A stretch of 64,000 bases of DNA from contig CAZBPM010000020.1 of the NCBI GenBank assembly GCA_964493785.1, positions 32,895 to 96,894 of the forward strand. The letters run 5' to 3'. A model generated the notes under the pieces. It worked only from the letters and a program-made list of their open reading frames with translations. It searched no databases and was not told the DNA's origin. Below, piece by piece: positions 17,064-25,708 of the stretch. This DNA is from Hyphomicrobium_A sp964493785 (GTDB taxonomy: Bacteria; Pseudomonadota; Alphaproteobacteria; Rhizobiales; Hyphomicrobiaceae). Both the position numbers and the translations under genes were made by a program. Position 1 is the stretch's first letter; every line of letters starts with the position of its first letter.

Positions 17064-18035
17064 ATGCCGTCTAAAGTCGCCATCATCGTCGAGTGGGACA
17101 ACGCAAGGCTCTCGGAGGTAGACCGCGCTCGGGAGATGCTGCGGCAGCTGAACGAGCAAACCGCCCAATACGCTACGAAGACCAACGCTCGTTTCGATCT
17201 CATGTTGGTCTTTGACCCTGAGGCAATCCCGAGGGAGGTGCCCGCGTCTATTGTCGATCAATGCGTAGACGCGGCGACCTGGCCCGGCGAAGTCCGGCTT
17301 CTGGAGGCGCGCGGGCTTCCGTACTACGAGCAGAAGAACTTCGGCGTCACCCACACGGACGCTGACGTAGTCTTCTTTGTCGACAGCGATGTTATTCCCG
17401 ACGATGGGTGGCTCGCGCTCTTGATGGATGCCTTGAAAGATCCCGATGTTAGCGTTGTTGGCGGGGAAACCTATCTGACTAGCGACACGCTCTACGAGAA
17501 GCTCTTTGCTGCATTCTGGCAGTTCGAAACAAAGCAACCGGCGGGCGGCGAACTACGGAAAGTGCGCGGTTTCTACGCGAACAACGTGGCGTTCCGCGGC
17601 GATATTCTGCGAACTCATCCTTTTCCAAAGCTTGAGGCATTTCGGGGCCAGTGCGCGATGCTCGGGCATTCGCTGCGCGCGGAGGGCATTGCAATCTACA
17701 GGCACAGTGCCGCGCGGGTTTCGCATCCCCCACCCGAGGGACCGTCGCACTTCATCAATCGAGCGATCTGTCATGGGCATGACATGATGATGATCGGCAA
17801 GCTGAAGAACCATAGCTGGTTCCGAGCATCTCCTCTCGGCTCCGTTTGGCGGTTGTTCCGAGACTTGATGAAGACGCCGGCCCGAGTGTCGAGCCGCTAT
17901 CGCCAAGCAGGCTTGGGGGCCGCAGGCTGGATGGCGGCGTTCATGCTCGCGGTATCTTACTATTCGCTCAAGTTCGTCGGCGATCTGTTCGCGTTCTTCG
18001 CCCCCAAGACGATGCGAAAGGTCTTCTCTATCTAG
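17064..18035 (+). CDS. Family 2 glycosyltransferase
   Basis: 323 residues from ATG 17064, chosen because GGAGGT lies five bases upstream; ATG 17031 is the longer alternative. The GT-A acidic motif is VVFFVDSDVIPDDGWLALLM (about residue 110), with RGLPYYEQKNFGVTHTDADV before it. A C-terminal hydrophobic segment (MAAFMLAVSYYSLKFVGDLF) probably anchors it in the membrane. It follows the first GT2 gene closely and precedes a GT25 gene, consistent with an exopolysaccharide or lipopolysaccharide operon. Confidence 0.85.
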   Translation: MPSKVAIIVEWDNARLSEVDRAREMLRQLNEQTAQYATKTNARFDLMLVFDPEAIPREVPASIVDQCVDAATWPGEVRLLEARGLPYYEQKNFGVTHTDADVVFFVDSDVIPDDGWLALLMDALKDPDVSVVGGETYLTSDTLYEKLFAAFWQFETKQPAGGELRKVRGFYANNVAFRGDILRTHPFPKLEAFRGQCAMLGHSLRAEGIAIYRHSAARVSHPPPEGPSHFINRAICHGHDMMMIGKLKNHSWFRASPLGSVWRLFRDLMKTPARVSSRYRQAGLGAAGWMAAFMLAVSYYSLKFVGDLFAFFAPKTMRKVFSI

Positions 18036-18079
18036 TCGCGCCGATAAACCTTTGGAGCGGAGATTCGGGAGTCTCGAGT

Positions 18080-18982
18080 ATGTGTGCGTGCGAGGACTTG
18101 AGGTGGTCGGTGCCAGATTCGCGCCACCCAACTGGCGGGTGGTTGCCGGTCTTCTTTATCAACCGGACTGCAGACTCAGACAGGCGCAGGCTAATAGAGG
18201 TCGAGATAGAGAGGGCCGGTCTCACTGGCGAGCGCGTATCGGCAGTGGAAGGTTTGACCGTTCCTGACAGCTTGCGCGCACACTTCTTTGAAGCGGACCG
18301 GTCGACTTCGCCCCTGATGCCGGGCGAAGTAGGTTGTTACGCGAGCCATCTTTCGATCTACCAATTGATGGTCGCTCGTCGCCTGCCTTACGCGCTTGTT
18401 CTCGAAGACGACGCAATTCTTGCACCAAACTTGCTTGGGGCATTGCGGGATCTTTTTGATTTGCTTCCGCCAGAGTGGGATGTGGTTCACCTTTCCGGCG
18501 ATCCAACGCGTGCGTTCAAACCGCTAAGTGCAATCGGGGACGAAGGTTGCCGACTTGTCCGATACTCTCGAATCCCTACAGGAACGGTAGGCTACCTGAT
18601 TAGCAATCGAGGCGCCGAGCGGTTCTTAAAGCCGCTCAGAAGGACATGGCCGATCGATACGGACTTGCGTCGTCCATGGCTGTTCGGTTTGGAGGTCTAC
18701 GGCGTCTTTCCTCGTCTCATCACGCACAGAAGCAGCGGTGGCAAATCGCCTATAAGCGCACTTGGCGGCAGATCGCGACGTCGAAGAGGACTAAGGTTCC
18801 CATCTCGCGATGGATGGACGGGTAACCCGCTTCACACGTCACATGGGTTCCTTTTCAACTGGAGAACTCTTGGATCCTCGTGGTGGTTCTCCTGCTGGAT
18901 GCAGAACCTTCGGGCTCGCGCGATCCGCATTTTCTCCGAGCCCTTGAGACAGAACAGCAGAAGCGAAAAGCTTCTCAATTGA
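18080..18982 (+). CDS. Family 25 glycosyltransferase (LPS type)
   Basis: 300 residues from ATG 18080, with GGGAG about 9 bases upstream; the much longer open frame to 17846 overlaps the previous gene and was rejected. The GT25 start is FFINRTADSDRRRLIEVEIE, then ERVSAVEG, MPGEVGCYASHLSIYQLMVA and the acidic LPYALVLEDDAILAPNLLG. PTGTVGYLISNRGAERFL follows. Enzymes of this family add galactose or glucose to lipooligosaccharide. The C-terminal ~60 residues are rich in Arg, Ser and Trp and may reflect decay or a divergent tail. Confidence 0.82.
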   Translation: MCACEDLRWSVPDSRHPTGGWLPVFFINRTADSDRRRLIEVEIERAGLTGERVSAVEGLTVPDSLRAHFFEADRSTSPLMPGEVGCYASHLSIYQLMVARRLPYALVLEDDAILAPNLLGALRDLFDLLPPEWDVVHLSGDPTRAFKPLSAIGDEGCRLVRYSRIPTGTVGYLISNRGAERFLKPLRRTWPIDTDLRRPWLFGLEVYGVFPRLITHRSSGGKSPISALGGRSRRRRGLRFPSRDGWTGNPLHTSHGFLFNWRTLGSSWWFSCWMQNLRARAIRIFSEPLRQNSRSEKLLN

Positions 18983-19072
18983 CGCGTCGTGTCGACGAGC
19001 CGCGACCAAAGTTTAGATGTCAACCACTGCCGCGGAAAATGCAGGCTACACGACGGATCCAGGAGATGAGCC

Positions 19073-19939
19073 GTGCCCCCCGTATCGCTCCGAGGCGCGC
19101 CAGAGTTCGCCGCCCTTGGCCAGGAGCTGCGTGACCTCAGCGAGGGCCGAGAATTTGCCTATTTCCAGATCAGCGGAAACTGGGGCGACAGCCTTATTCG
19201 GAAGGGAGCCAGACAGTTTTTTGAGAACGAAAGGCTGTCCGCTCGGACCTGCTACGCCCGCGACCGGACTCGTCGAGTCTTTAGCTTCAAATTCCCCCCT
19301 CGGCGGCGTTGGGAAGTTGATCACGCGGCCATCGGTGATTTTACAAAGGGTGTTGAGCTTGCCGTTGTCAGCGGCGGAGGCGGTTGGTGCCCATCGTTCG
19401 GGAGTAGCCGCAAACTGGCAATCAATCTGCTGCGCTACTGTCAAAAGGTCGTAGTGCTACCTCACAGCTTCGCCTTACCGCCGATCGAGGGGGAAGTCGT
19501 CTACTACGGCCGAGACGTCAGCTACAGCAGGAAGCTTGTTGGCTCGGCGAGGTTCTGTCACGACATGGCATTCTACCTGAGCCCGTCGCCACGGGAGCCA
19601 ATGATGGACGTCGGGTTCTTCTTTCGCGACGATCGCGAGTCGCACTACCGGCTCTCACAAATCGCGGGAAACATCGATATCAGCCGCCTGGATGACGAGT
19701 TGGGCGATCCTGACGGATTTTTTGATATCGTAGGGCGGTATCGAACGGTGATCACAGATCGCCTGCACGTGGCGATTGCTGGCGCGCTCTTGGGCAGGAC
19801 AACCTTTGTACTCGATGGCTCTTATTGGAAGCTTAGGTCCGTGTACGAGGCGTCGCTTAAGCCAAACTTTCCTCACGTGCACTATTGCGACTCGCTGGAG
19901 GATCTACCGTCACAAATAAGAGAGCAGATCGATTTCTAG
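19073..19939 (+). CDS. Polysaccharide pyruvyl transferase family protein
   Basis: 288 residues, GTG start with AGGAG eight bases upstream. The N-terminal FAYFQISGNWGDSLIRKGAR is the family's NxGD motif, followed by VELAVVSGGGGWCPSFGSS and, near the C-terminus, YRTVITDRLHVAIAGALLGR with the conserved DRLH. These enzymes use phosphoenolpyruvate to add a pyruvate ketal to a sugar of an exopolysaccharide, which adds negative charge. It lies 90 bp after the GT25 gene and ends the polysaccharide cluster. Confidence 0.85.
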   Translation: MPPVSLRGAPEFAALGQELRDLSEGREFAYFQISGNWGDSLIRKGARQFFENERLSARTCYARDRTRRVFSFKFPPRRRWEVDHAAIGDFTKGVELAVVSGGGGWCPSFGSSRKLAINLLRYCQKVVVLPHSFALPPIEGEVVYYGRDVSYSRKLVGSARFCHDMAFYLSPSPREPMMDVGFFFRDDRESHYRLSQIAGNIDISRLDDELGDPDGFFDIVGRYRTVITDRLHVAIAGALLGRTTFVLDGSYWKLRSVYEASLKPNFPHVHYCDSLEDLPSQIREQIDF

Positions 19940-20240
19940 CACGCAGGTGCCGGGCAGCCCCACGATCACGCCAAGCTGTTCGCTCGCCCTTGCAGCGATT
20001 GGACCGCTCTGGGTCAACAGACAAAACGCGTGGAGAGGTTCGCCGGCGTTCTGAGCCACTCAGCGCCATGCAATTTCCCTGCGCCAAGTGAAGCTCATCC
20101 GGGACCCGTGAGTTAGGAGTATCAGCAAGCACGACGACGAATATGTGCGCTCTGACTGCTTTCGGTTCGACGACCAGTCTGGAGGGTCGAGCAGACATTA
20201 CGACCGGCCGCCAATCAACCGTTCCCTGAAGGTGGTCGAG

Positions 20241-20298
20241 GTCCGCAAACTCGGCAAAGCCGACAAGCTCAGACATCGGCTTTGCCGAGTCTGCGGAC
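20241..20298. terminator. 23-bp near-perfect inverted repeat downstream of the nitrate operon
   Basis: Arms 20241-20263 (GTCCGCAAACTCGGCAAAG then CCGA) and 20276-20298 pair at 22 of 23 positions around a 12-base loop. It lies between the convergent pyruvyl-transferase and porin genes. There is no T-run, so it may be a Rho-linked stop or an RNA-stabilising hairpin rather than a classical terminator. The rest of the gap 19940-20475 shows no convincing gene. Confidence 0.5.
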
Positions 20299-20475
20299 AT
20301 GAGGCTGCCAATTGATGGACCTATAGAAGGCCAGTCAAGCGCTTCCGCTCCTCCACCTTAAAGCGGCCTTCGCAGTTCTGTGAACATTGACGCTGCATAT
20401 TGCGCGCCGAGTCAGTACGATGCCGATAGGTCAGCGCTTCAGTCTTGCTGCCTTGGTCGGGCGCTGGCAATCGCG

Positions 20476-21744
20476 CTAGAAATTTATCAGCGCACCCGTC
20501 GAGACGTAACGGAAGTCGTCGATGTCCCCCAACGAGGGGCCATCGATGTCGGCATGATGCTCGCGGTATTTGATCCAGAGCGACATCGAGGCGGCGTCGA
20601 TTTCCTGTACGAGGCCAAAACCGAAGCGCTCGAACTCACTGGATGTGGCGCCCTCTGCCAATGCGATGGGCGATAGCTGATCGATATAGACGCCGTACTC
20701 GCCGTACATCACGGTTGAGCCAAGAGGTAACCACTGACGCCGGAGGCCGCCCTTGACGTACCATTGATGGGAGTTGGGCTCCGGAAAGCCGGTCAGGGTC
20801 TGCTTGCCGTTGTTGTCTTCCGCACCGTAGGCGGCATGCGCGAATAGACCGCTGGCGAGGTGCTGTGCGTACCCGCCCGCCTGAAAGAATTCCGAGTCCT
20901 TGCTCAGCGAAACCGGCGGGGGTTGCGTATTGTCGTCGGTGTTGACCGAGTAACCGACACCGAACACCAACTTGAAGCCAGCTGTCTCGCCAGTGTAACG
21001 GCCGGCAACTTCCCAATCATCATCCTCGCCGTAGCTCGCCGAAGCGGAGAAGCCAAAGTAGGTCGGGCTGTCGTACCGCACGCCGCTCATGACGATGCCG
21101 TCGCAGTCGCCGCCCCATGGTCGCTGCTGCGAGTAGCAGTAGCCGAGGTCGCCCCAGCGAACACCGGTCAGCTTGCCATTCGAGCGCAGGAAAAACCCAC
21201 CGCCGTCGAAGAGTACATAATTTGCGATCACTTGCGTGCCTGACAGGTCGGTGAACATGGCGGCGCTCTTGGCAGCCAGTGCGTTCTTGCCGACGCTGAG
21301 CTTGCCGAGCCGCTTGCTGGTGACGAACCAGTTCGCCATCTGCACGTTCAGGCCCTGGTCGGTGTTCGGAATCGATTGGCTGGAACCCATCGGGTTGTCC
21401 GTGAGATCCTGGATGCGGATTGTGTAGCCTGCTTTCAATCCGGCTAAGATCGATGCCTCGCCGGTGAAGCGGAAGTTGGTCGCCTGCGTCGGACCGATGT
21501 CGGAGATATAGGCGTTCTGCTCGCGGCCATCGTTCCAGAACATGATCTGCTTGGTGACGTAACCTGTGACGGTCAATGACACCTTCCGGTTGCCTTTGCG
21601 CGTGCTCATCGACTCGAGGTCAGCGATACGCTCCTCAAGATCGCTGCAGCAGTCGCCACCGAGGTCGGCGGCGACGGCGTCTCCGGTGGACGAGGCAAGC
21701 GCTAGCAACGTGGAAATGCAAATCGCGACGGCTACTTTGATCAT
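20476..21744 (-). CDS. Alphaproteobacterial porin
   Basis: 422 residues from ATG 21744. A signal peptide is followed by a short N-terminal coiled segment (DLEERIADLES, often seen before the barrel in this family). Then come many alternating amphipathic strands such as KVSLTVTGYVTKQIMFWNDG and SVTGY-type turns, and the protein ends in an aromatic residue (ALINF) as outer-membrane barrels do. Cys pairs occur at GDCCSDL and GYCYS/GDCDG. It begins 29 bp after cobA and is probably the last gene of the nitrate-assimilation run, so passage of nitrate or nitrite is a reasonable guess. Confidence 0.88.
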   Translation of the reverse strand: MIKVAVAICISTLLALASSTGDAVAADLGGDCCSDLEERIADLESMSTRKGNRKVSLTVTGYVTKQIMFWNDGREQNAYISDIGPTQATNFRFTGEASILAGLKAGYTIRIQDLTDNPMGSSQSIPNTDQGLNVQMANWFVTSKRLGKLSVGKNALAAKSAAMFTDLSGTQVIANYVLFDGGGFFLRSNGKLTGVRWGDLGYCYSQQRPWGGDCDGIVMSGVRYDSPTYFGFSASASYGEDDDWEVAGRYTGETAGFKLVFGVGYSVNTDDNTQPPPVSLSKDSEFFQAGGYAQHLASGLFAHAAYGAEDNNGKQTLTGFPEPNSHQWYVKGGLRRQWLPLGSTVMYGEYGVYIDQLSPIALAEGATSSEFERFGFGLVQEIDAASMSLWIKYREHHADIDGPSLGDIDDFRYVSTGALINF

Positions 21745-21773
21745 GGTGCTACTCGGAACTCCAAACCAACCGC

Positions 21774-22673
21774 TCAACTATCTACGGCTTCTGCCTCAGC
21801 GCGTTCAGAAACTCTGTTGTGAGGGCGCGCGCCGACGCCGAAGAGAACGATGCACGGGGCACCGGTTTCGGCAGTTGCAATGCGATCTGGCAATGTAGTG
21901 ATTGATCCGGGGATCACTCGTTGATTGGCGCGCGATACGTTGAAAACTGCGACAGCCGGATGGCTGGCGGGAAGTCCGCGACGCTGCAGTTCAGTGCAGA
22001 GCCCTACGATCGTTGCCCTCGGCATGTAGACCGCGGTCGTCGCCTTGGGATCGGCGAGGCCGGACCAGTCGAAATCGTCCGGCATTTGCCCATCGGCTGC
22101 ATGGCCAGTAATGGCCTGGAACCGGCGAGCGCCCCGGCGTCGGGTCAGTCCGATGCGAAGTGCGCTGGCCGCGCCTTGGGCTGCGGAGATGCCGGGTATG
22201 ACAGCATGGGCGATGCCCGCTTCTTCTAGAGCAGAGATTTCTTCGTCGAGCCTTCCGAACATGAGCGGGTCGCCGGCCTTGAGACGGACGACACGGCGGC
22301 CCGAACGCGCGAGGCCGACCATCAGCGCGTTGATGTCGGACTGCTTGCAGGCGCGTCCGTATCCCTTCTTGCCGACGTCGATCCGCTCGACGTGAGCCGG
22401 AGCCAGCGCAAGAATTTCCGGCGAGACGAGCTGGTCGTGAAGGATGGTGTCTGCCGTCTCGATTGCTCGCAATGACTTGAGCGTCAGGAGTTCGGGATCT
22501 CCGGGGCCGGCGCCGGCGAGAAAAACGTGTCCTTCTTTGCCGTCACCCTCCGCCGATAGAGCAGCGCGTAAGGACCAATGATTGGAACGCGCGCGCGTGA
22601 TCGCGCTCACTCGTTGCAGGGCATTGGCAAGCATCTCGGTCAAAGTCGGCACTAGTGCCGTCGCAACGCGCAT
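21774..22673 (-). CDS. cobA: Uroporphyrinogen-III C-methyltransferase (siroheme branch)
   Basis: 299 residues from ATG 22673. The SUMT domain starts at about residue 50: FLAGAGPGDPELLTLKSLRA, TILHDQLVSPEILALAP, VVRLKAGDPLMFGRLDEEIS and VIPGISAAQGAASALRIGLT. It makes precorrin-2 with SAM, the first committed step to siroheme, the cofactor of NirB. The CysG N-terminal dehydrogenase/chelatase part is absent; a poorly conserved ~50-residue leader replaces it. It starts 11 bp after nasA, so supply of siroheme is linked to nitrite reduction. Confidence 0.88.
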   Translation of the reverse strand: MRVATALVPTLTEMLANALQRVSAITRARSNHWSLRAALSAEGDGKEGHVFLAGAGPGDPELLTLKSLRAIETADTILHDQLVSPEILALAPAHVERIDVGKKGYGRACKQSDINALMVGLARSGRRVVRLKAGDPLMFGRLDEEISALEEAGIAHAVIPGISAAQGAASALRIGLTRRRGARRFQAITGHAADGQMPDDFDWSGLADPKATTAVYMPRATIVGLCTELQRRGLPASHPAVAVFNVSRANQRVIPGSITTLPDRIATAETGAPCIVLFGVGARPHNRVSERAEAEAVDS

Positions 22674-22683
22674 GGTGTCCCCC

Positions 22684-25371
22684 TTAGCTCGAAGAGACCA
22701 GAGCTGTCTGTCGGCCGATGGGCGGCTCAGCTCGTTCGATGATGTTGTGAATTTCAGCGCGGCACGATCCGCAGTTCGTCCCTGCATGCGTCGCCGCGCC
22801 AACGGCAGCTACGGTGGAGCATCCATTGGCGACAGCCGCGGCGATCTCGTTGGCTCCGACGGCGAAGCATGCGCATACCGTGGCGCCGCGGTCGGCGCCG
22901 TTGGAACCGGGCCGGCCTGCCAGTACGGCACTGCGCCTGCGCAAGTTCGGGTCCGCTTGCGCGAGCTGCGATATCGCCCAATCGCGCGAGACGGCGACGG
23001 GCTGTGGGGCGAGAAACACCACGGCGGTGAGCGTGCCGGCCTCATAACAGGCAAAGCGCGTGTGACCACTCTGCTGGTCATGATAGGCGATGACGTCGGC
23101 AGTACCGCCCACAAGCGCGAGGACGAACTCGGTCCAGTCGTCCGGGTTGGCCGCCAAGGCAATCTCGACACGCCAGCCGCCTTGGCATTTTGCGATAGCC
23201 CAGTACGTGGCGTCGATCGAGGCCGGTCGGTGTCGCAGCACGGCAAAGCCGTAGGAACTCGCTATGAAGCGCTCGATGCGCGCCGGAATGTTCTTCAACG
23301 CGGGCTGGCCGGAAATCGGATCGGTCAGGCTATGCGCGAGGACGTCTACGCGCGCACGAGATGCAAACATGTCGTTCCAGTGCATGGGCACGAAGATGGA
23401 ACCGAGCTGCTGTCGCGGCGTGATGAGGGCGCGGACGAGAATGGCACCTAGGCCGGTCGAAACGCGCACCAGCTCGGCATCGCCAATGTGGAAGCGAGCT
23501 GCATCTTCCGGATGGATCTCGACAAACGGCTCCCCGTAGTGCTGCGAGAGGCGCTGGCTCTTGCCGGTGCGTGTCATGGTGTGCCAGTGATCTCGCACTC
23601 GGCCCGTGTTCAGCGTCAGCGGAAACCCGGCCGACTCAATCGCCGGAGGTGATGCAAGCTGGACGGCGACGAAGTTCGCTTTGCCATCAGGAGTGTAGAA
23701 CCGTCCGTCGCTGAACATCCGTGCGACAGATCGATGATCTGCGGGGCGCGGCCACTGGAACGGAACAAGATCCTCGTATCGTTCGGCGTCGACGGCAGAG
23801 TAGCTGCCGATATCGAAGTCACGTTCGCCAGCGTTCTCAAACGCCGAGAGGGCCGCGTGTTCGGCGAAAATCTCGGCGGGATCCGCGTAGGAAAAGGCGG
23901 CGCCATGCCCCATGCGGCAGGCGACCTGGGAGATTATCCACCAATCAGGCCGCGCGTCGCCGGGTGTCTGCAGGAAGCTGCGCTGCCGGGAAATACAGCG
24001 CTCCGAATTCGTCACTGTTCCGCTTTTCTCACCCCAAGCTGCGGCCGGAAGCAACACGTGGGCCAGCCGTGCAGTGTCAGTGGCGGCGGTGACGTCGGAG
24101 ACGACAACGAACGGACACATACGGATCGCGGCAGCAACGTTCTCCGCCTCCGGCATCGATACCACTGGGTTGGTGGCCATGATCCAAAGCGCCTTGATGG
24201 AGCCGTCGGCGACGCCCCGGAACATATCGACGGCTTTGAGGCCGGGTTTTTCAGCGATCCTCGGCGACTGCCAGAACCGTTGCACGCGCTCGCGGTCGGG
24301 CGCGCTCTCGATGGCCATGTGCGCAGCGAGCATGTTGGCCAGACCGCCGACCTCGCGCCCGCCCATCGCGTTTGGCTGTCCGGTGACGGAGAACGGGCCC
24401 ATTCCGGGACGGCCGATGCGACCGGTCGCCAGATGGCAGTTGATGATCGCGTTCACCTTGTCGGTGCCGGTGGTCGATTGATTGACGCCCTGGCTGTAGA
24501 CGGTGACCGCCCGTTCGGTGGCGGCGAAAAGTTCGAAGAATCGCTCAAGGTCTGTCGCAGAGATGCCGGTGAGCCGCACGAGTGCATAGAGGTCGATTGC
24601 GTCGGCAGCGCCAAGCGCCTCGGTGAAGCCACTTGTGTGCGTGCGGATGTAGGCTTTGTTCAGCTTGCGATTGCGGGCGAGAAAGCGCAGCAGGCCGAGG
24701 AACAGTGGGACGTCGTCATCGGGTTTGATCGCCAAGTGCATATCGGCGATGTCGGCTGTGGCTGTCCGACGAGGATCGATCAGCACGACCTTCATCTTCG
24801 GCCGGCGCTCCTTGGCGGCGGCGATGCGCTGATAAAGCACTGGGTGGCACCAGGCGAGATTCGAGCCGACAAGCACGACGAGGTCCGCGAGGTCCAGATC
24901 CTCATAGCACCCGGGCACGGTGTCGGAGCCGAACGCGCGGCGGTGGCCGGCGACCGAGGATGCCATGCAAAGGCGGGAGTTGCTGTCGATATTGGCCGAA
25001 CCGATGAATCCCTTCATCAGTTTGTTGGCGACGTAATAATCCTCGGTGAGGAACTGGCCTGAAACGTAAAAGGCGACCGAGTCCGGGCCATGCTCGCGGA
25101 TGGTCTGGCCGAACTTTCCGGCGACAAGATCAAGCGCTTTGTTCCAGTCAGTCGGCGCGCCATGAACTCGTGGGGACAGCAGCCGGTCTTCGAGCCCAAC
25201 GGTTTCAGCAAGCGCCGATCCCTTGGAACATAGGCGTCCGAAGTTCGCGGGATGGTCCGGGTCGCCGCGCACGCTGACATCTCCGCCAGTCCGCACATCG
25301 GCAATGACGCCGCATCCGACGCCGCAGTAGGGGCAGGTCGTCTTGATCGAGCGCGGGGCGGGCATGTCCAT
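22684..25371 (-). CDS. nasA: Assimilatory nitrate reductase catalytic subunit
   Basis: 895 residues. The N-terminal [4Fe-4S] cysteines are in TTCPYCGVGCGVIADV plus GRLCSKGSA. Molybdopterin domains follow (SNSRLCMASSVAGHRRAFGS, WIMATNPVVSMPEAENV), with the dinucleotide-binding domain near residue 600 (LTLNTGRVRDHWHTMTRTGK). The last ~80 residues add a BFD-like [2Fe-2S] domain (TVCACFAVG and TNCGSCRAEI), found in many NasA proteins. It reduces nitrate to nitrite in the cytoplasm. Three bases separate it from nirD. Confidence 0.93.
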   Translation of the reverse strand: MDMPAPRSIKTTCPYCGVGCGVIADVRTGGDVSVRGDPDHPANFGRLCSKGSALAETVGLEDRLLSPRVHGAPTDWNKALDLVAGKFGQTIREHGPDSVAFYVSGQFLTEDYYVANKLMKGFIGSANIDSNSRLCMASSVAGHRRAFGSDTVPGCYEDLDLADLVVLVGSNLAWCHPVLYQRIAAAKERRPKMKVVLIDPRRTATADIADMHLAIKPDDDVPLFLGLLRFLARNRKLNKAYIRTHTSGFTEALGAADAIDLYALVRLTGISATDLERFFELFAATERAVTVYSQGVNQSTTGTDKVNAIINCHLATGRIGRPGMGPFSVTGQPNAMGGREVGGLANMLAAHMAIESAPDRERVQRFWQSPRIAEKPGLKAVDMFRGVADGSIKALWIMATNPVVSMPEAENVAAAIRMCPFVVVSDVTAATDTARLAHVLLPAAAWGEKSGTVTNSERCISRQRSFLQTPGDARPDWWIISQVACRMGHGAAFSYADPAEIFAEHAALSAFENAGERDFDIGSYSAVDAERYEDLVPFQWPRPADHRSVARMFSDGRFYTPDGKANFVAVQLASPPAIESAGFPLTLNTGRVRDHWHTMTRTGKSQRLSQHYGEPFVEIHPEDAARFHIGDAELVRVSTGLGAILVRALITPRQQLGSIFVPMHWNDMFASRARVDVLAHSLTDPISGQPALKNIPARIERFIASSYGFAVLRHRPASIDATYWAIAKCQGGWRVEIALAANPDDWTEFVLALVGGTADVIAYHDQQSGHTRFACYEAGTLTAVVFLAPQPVAVSRDWAISQLAQADPNLRRRSAVLAGRPGSNGADRGATVCACFAVGANEIAAAVANGCSTVAAVGAATHAGTNCGSCRAEIHNIIERAEPPIGRQTALVSSS

Positions 25372-25373
25372 GC

Positions 25374-25703
25374 TCAGGCCGCCTGCTCGGCGCGTTCGGC
25401 CAGGGCTATGTATACCTGACCGTCCTCGACCTTCACCGGGATCGTGCGGACGCAGCCTTCGTCGGCGCCTTGTGCTTTGCCGCTTTCGAGCGAGATAACC
25501 CAGTTGTGCAGCGGGCAGGTGACCGAGGCGCCGTGAACGATGCCCTGACTGAGCGGGCCGCCCTTGTGCGGGCAGCGGTCGTCGATGGCAAAGACGCGGT
25601 CACCACCGGTTCGAAATACTGCGACCTGCCCTTCGGGCGTGTTTATGCAGCGCGCCCCGCGCTGGGGAATATCGGCGAGTGCACCGATGGCGATCCATTG
25701 CAT
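25374..25703 (-). CDS. nirD: Nitrite reductase small subunit, Rieske type
   Basis: 109 residues from ATG 25703 (MQWIAIGALADI). The [2Fe-2S] ligands are seen in CPHKGGPLSQG and CPLHNWVISLESG, the C-x-H...C-x2-H pattern of NirD. NirD partners NirB in NADH-dependent reduction of nitrite to ammonium. It lies between nirB (6 bp) and nasA (3 bp). Complete. Confidence 0.93.
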   Translation of the reverse strand: MQWIAIGALADIPQRGARCINTPEGQVAVFRTGGDRVFAIDDRCPHKGGPLSQGIVHGASVTCPLHNWVISLESGKAQGADEGCVRTIPVKVEDGQVYIALAERAEQAA

Positions 25704-25708
25704 ATGCT

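Noticed and set aside
17846..18079. Longer N-terminus for the GT25 protein
   Set aside because: Overlaps the preceding glycosyltransferase in another frame; GT25 homology begins only after 18080.
20380..20676. 98-codon plus-strand frame beside the porin
   Set aside because: Mostly antisense to the porin C-terminus, no motifs.
23734..25062. 442-codon plus-strand frame over nasA
   Set aside because: Antisense to a nitrate reductase whose motifs are all present; the frame is an effect of high GC codon use.
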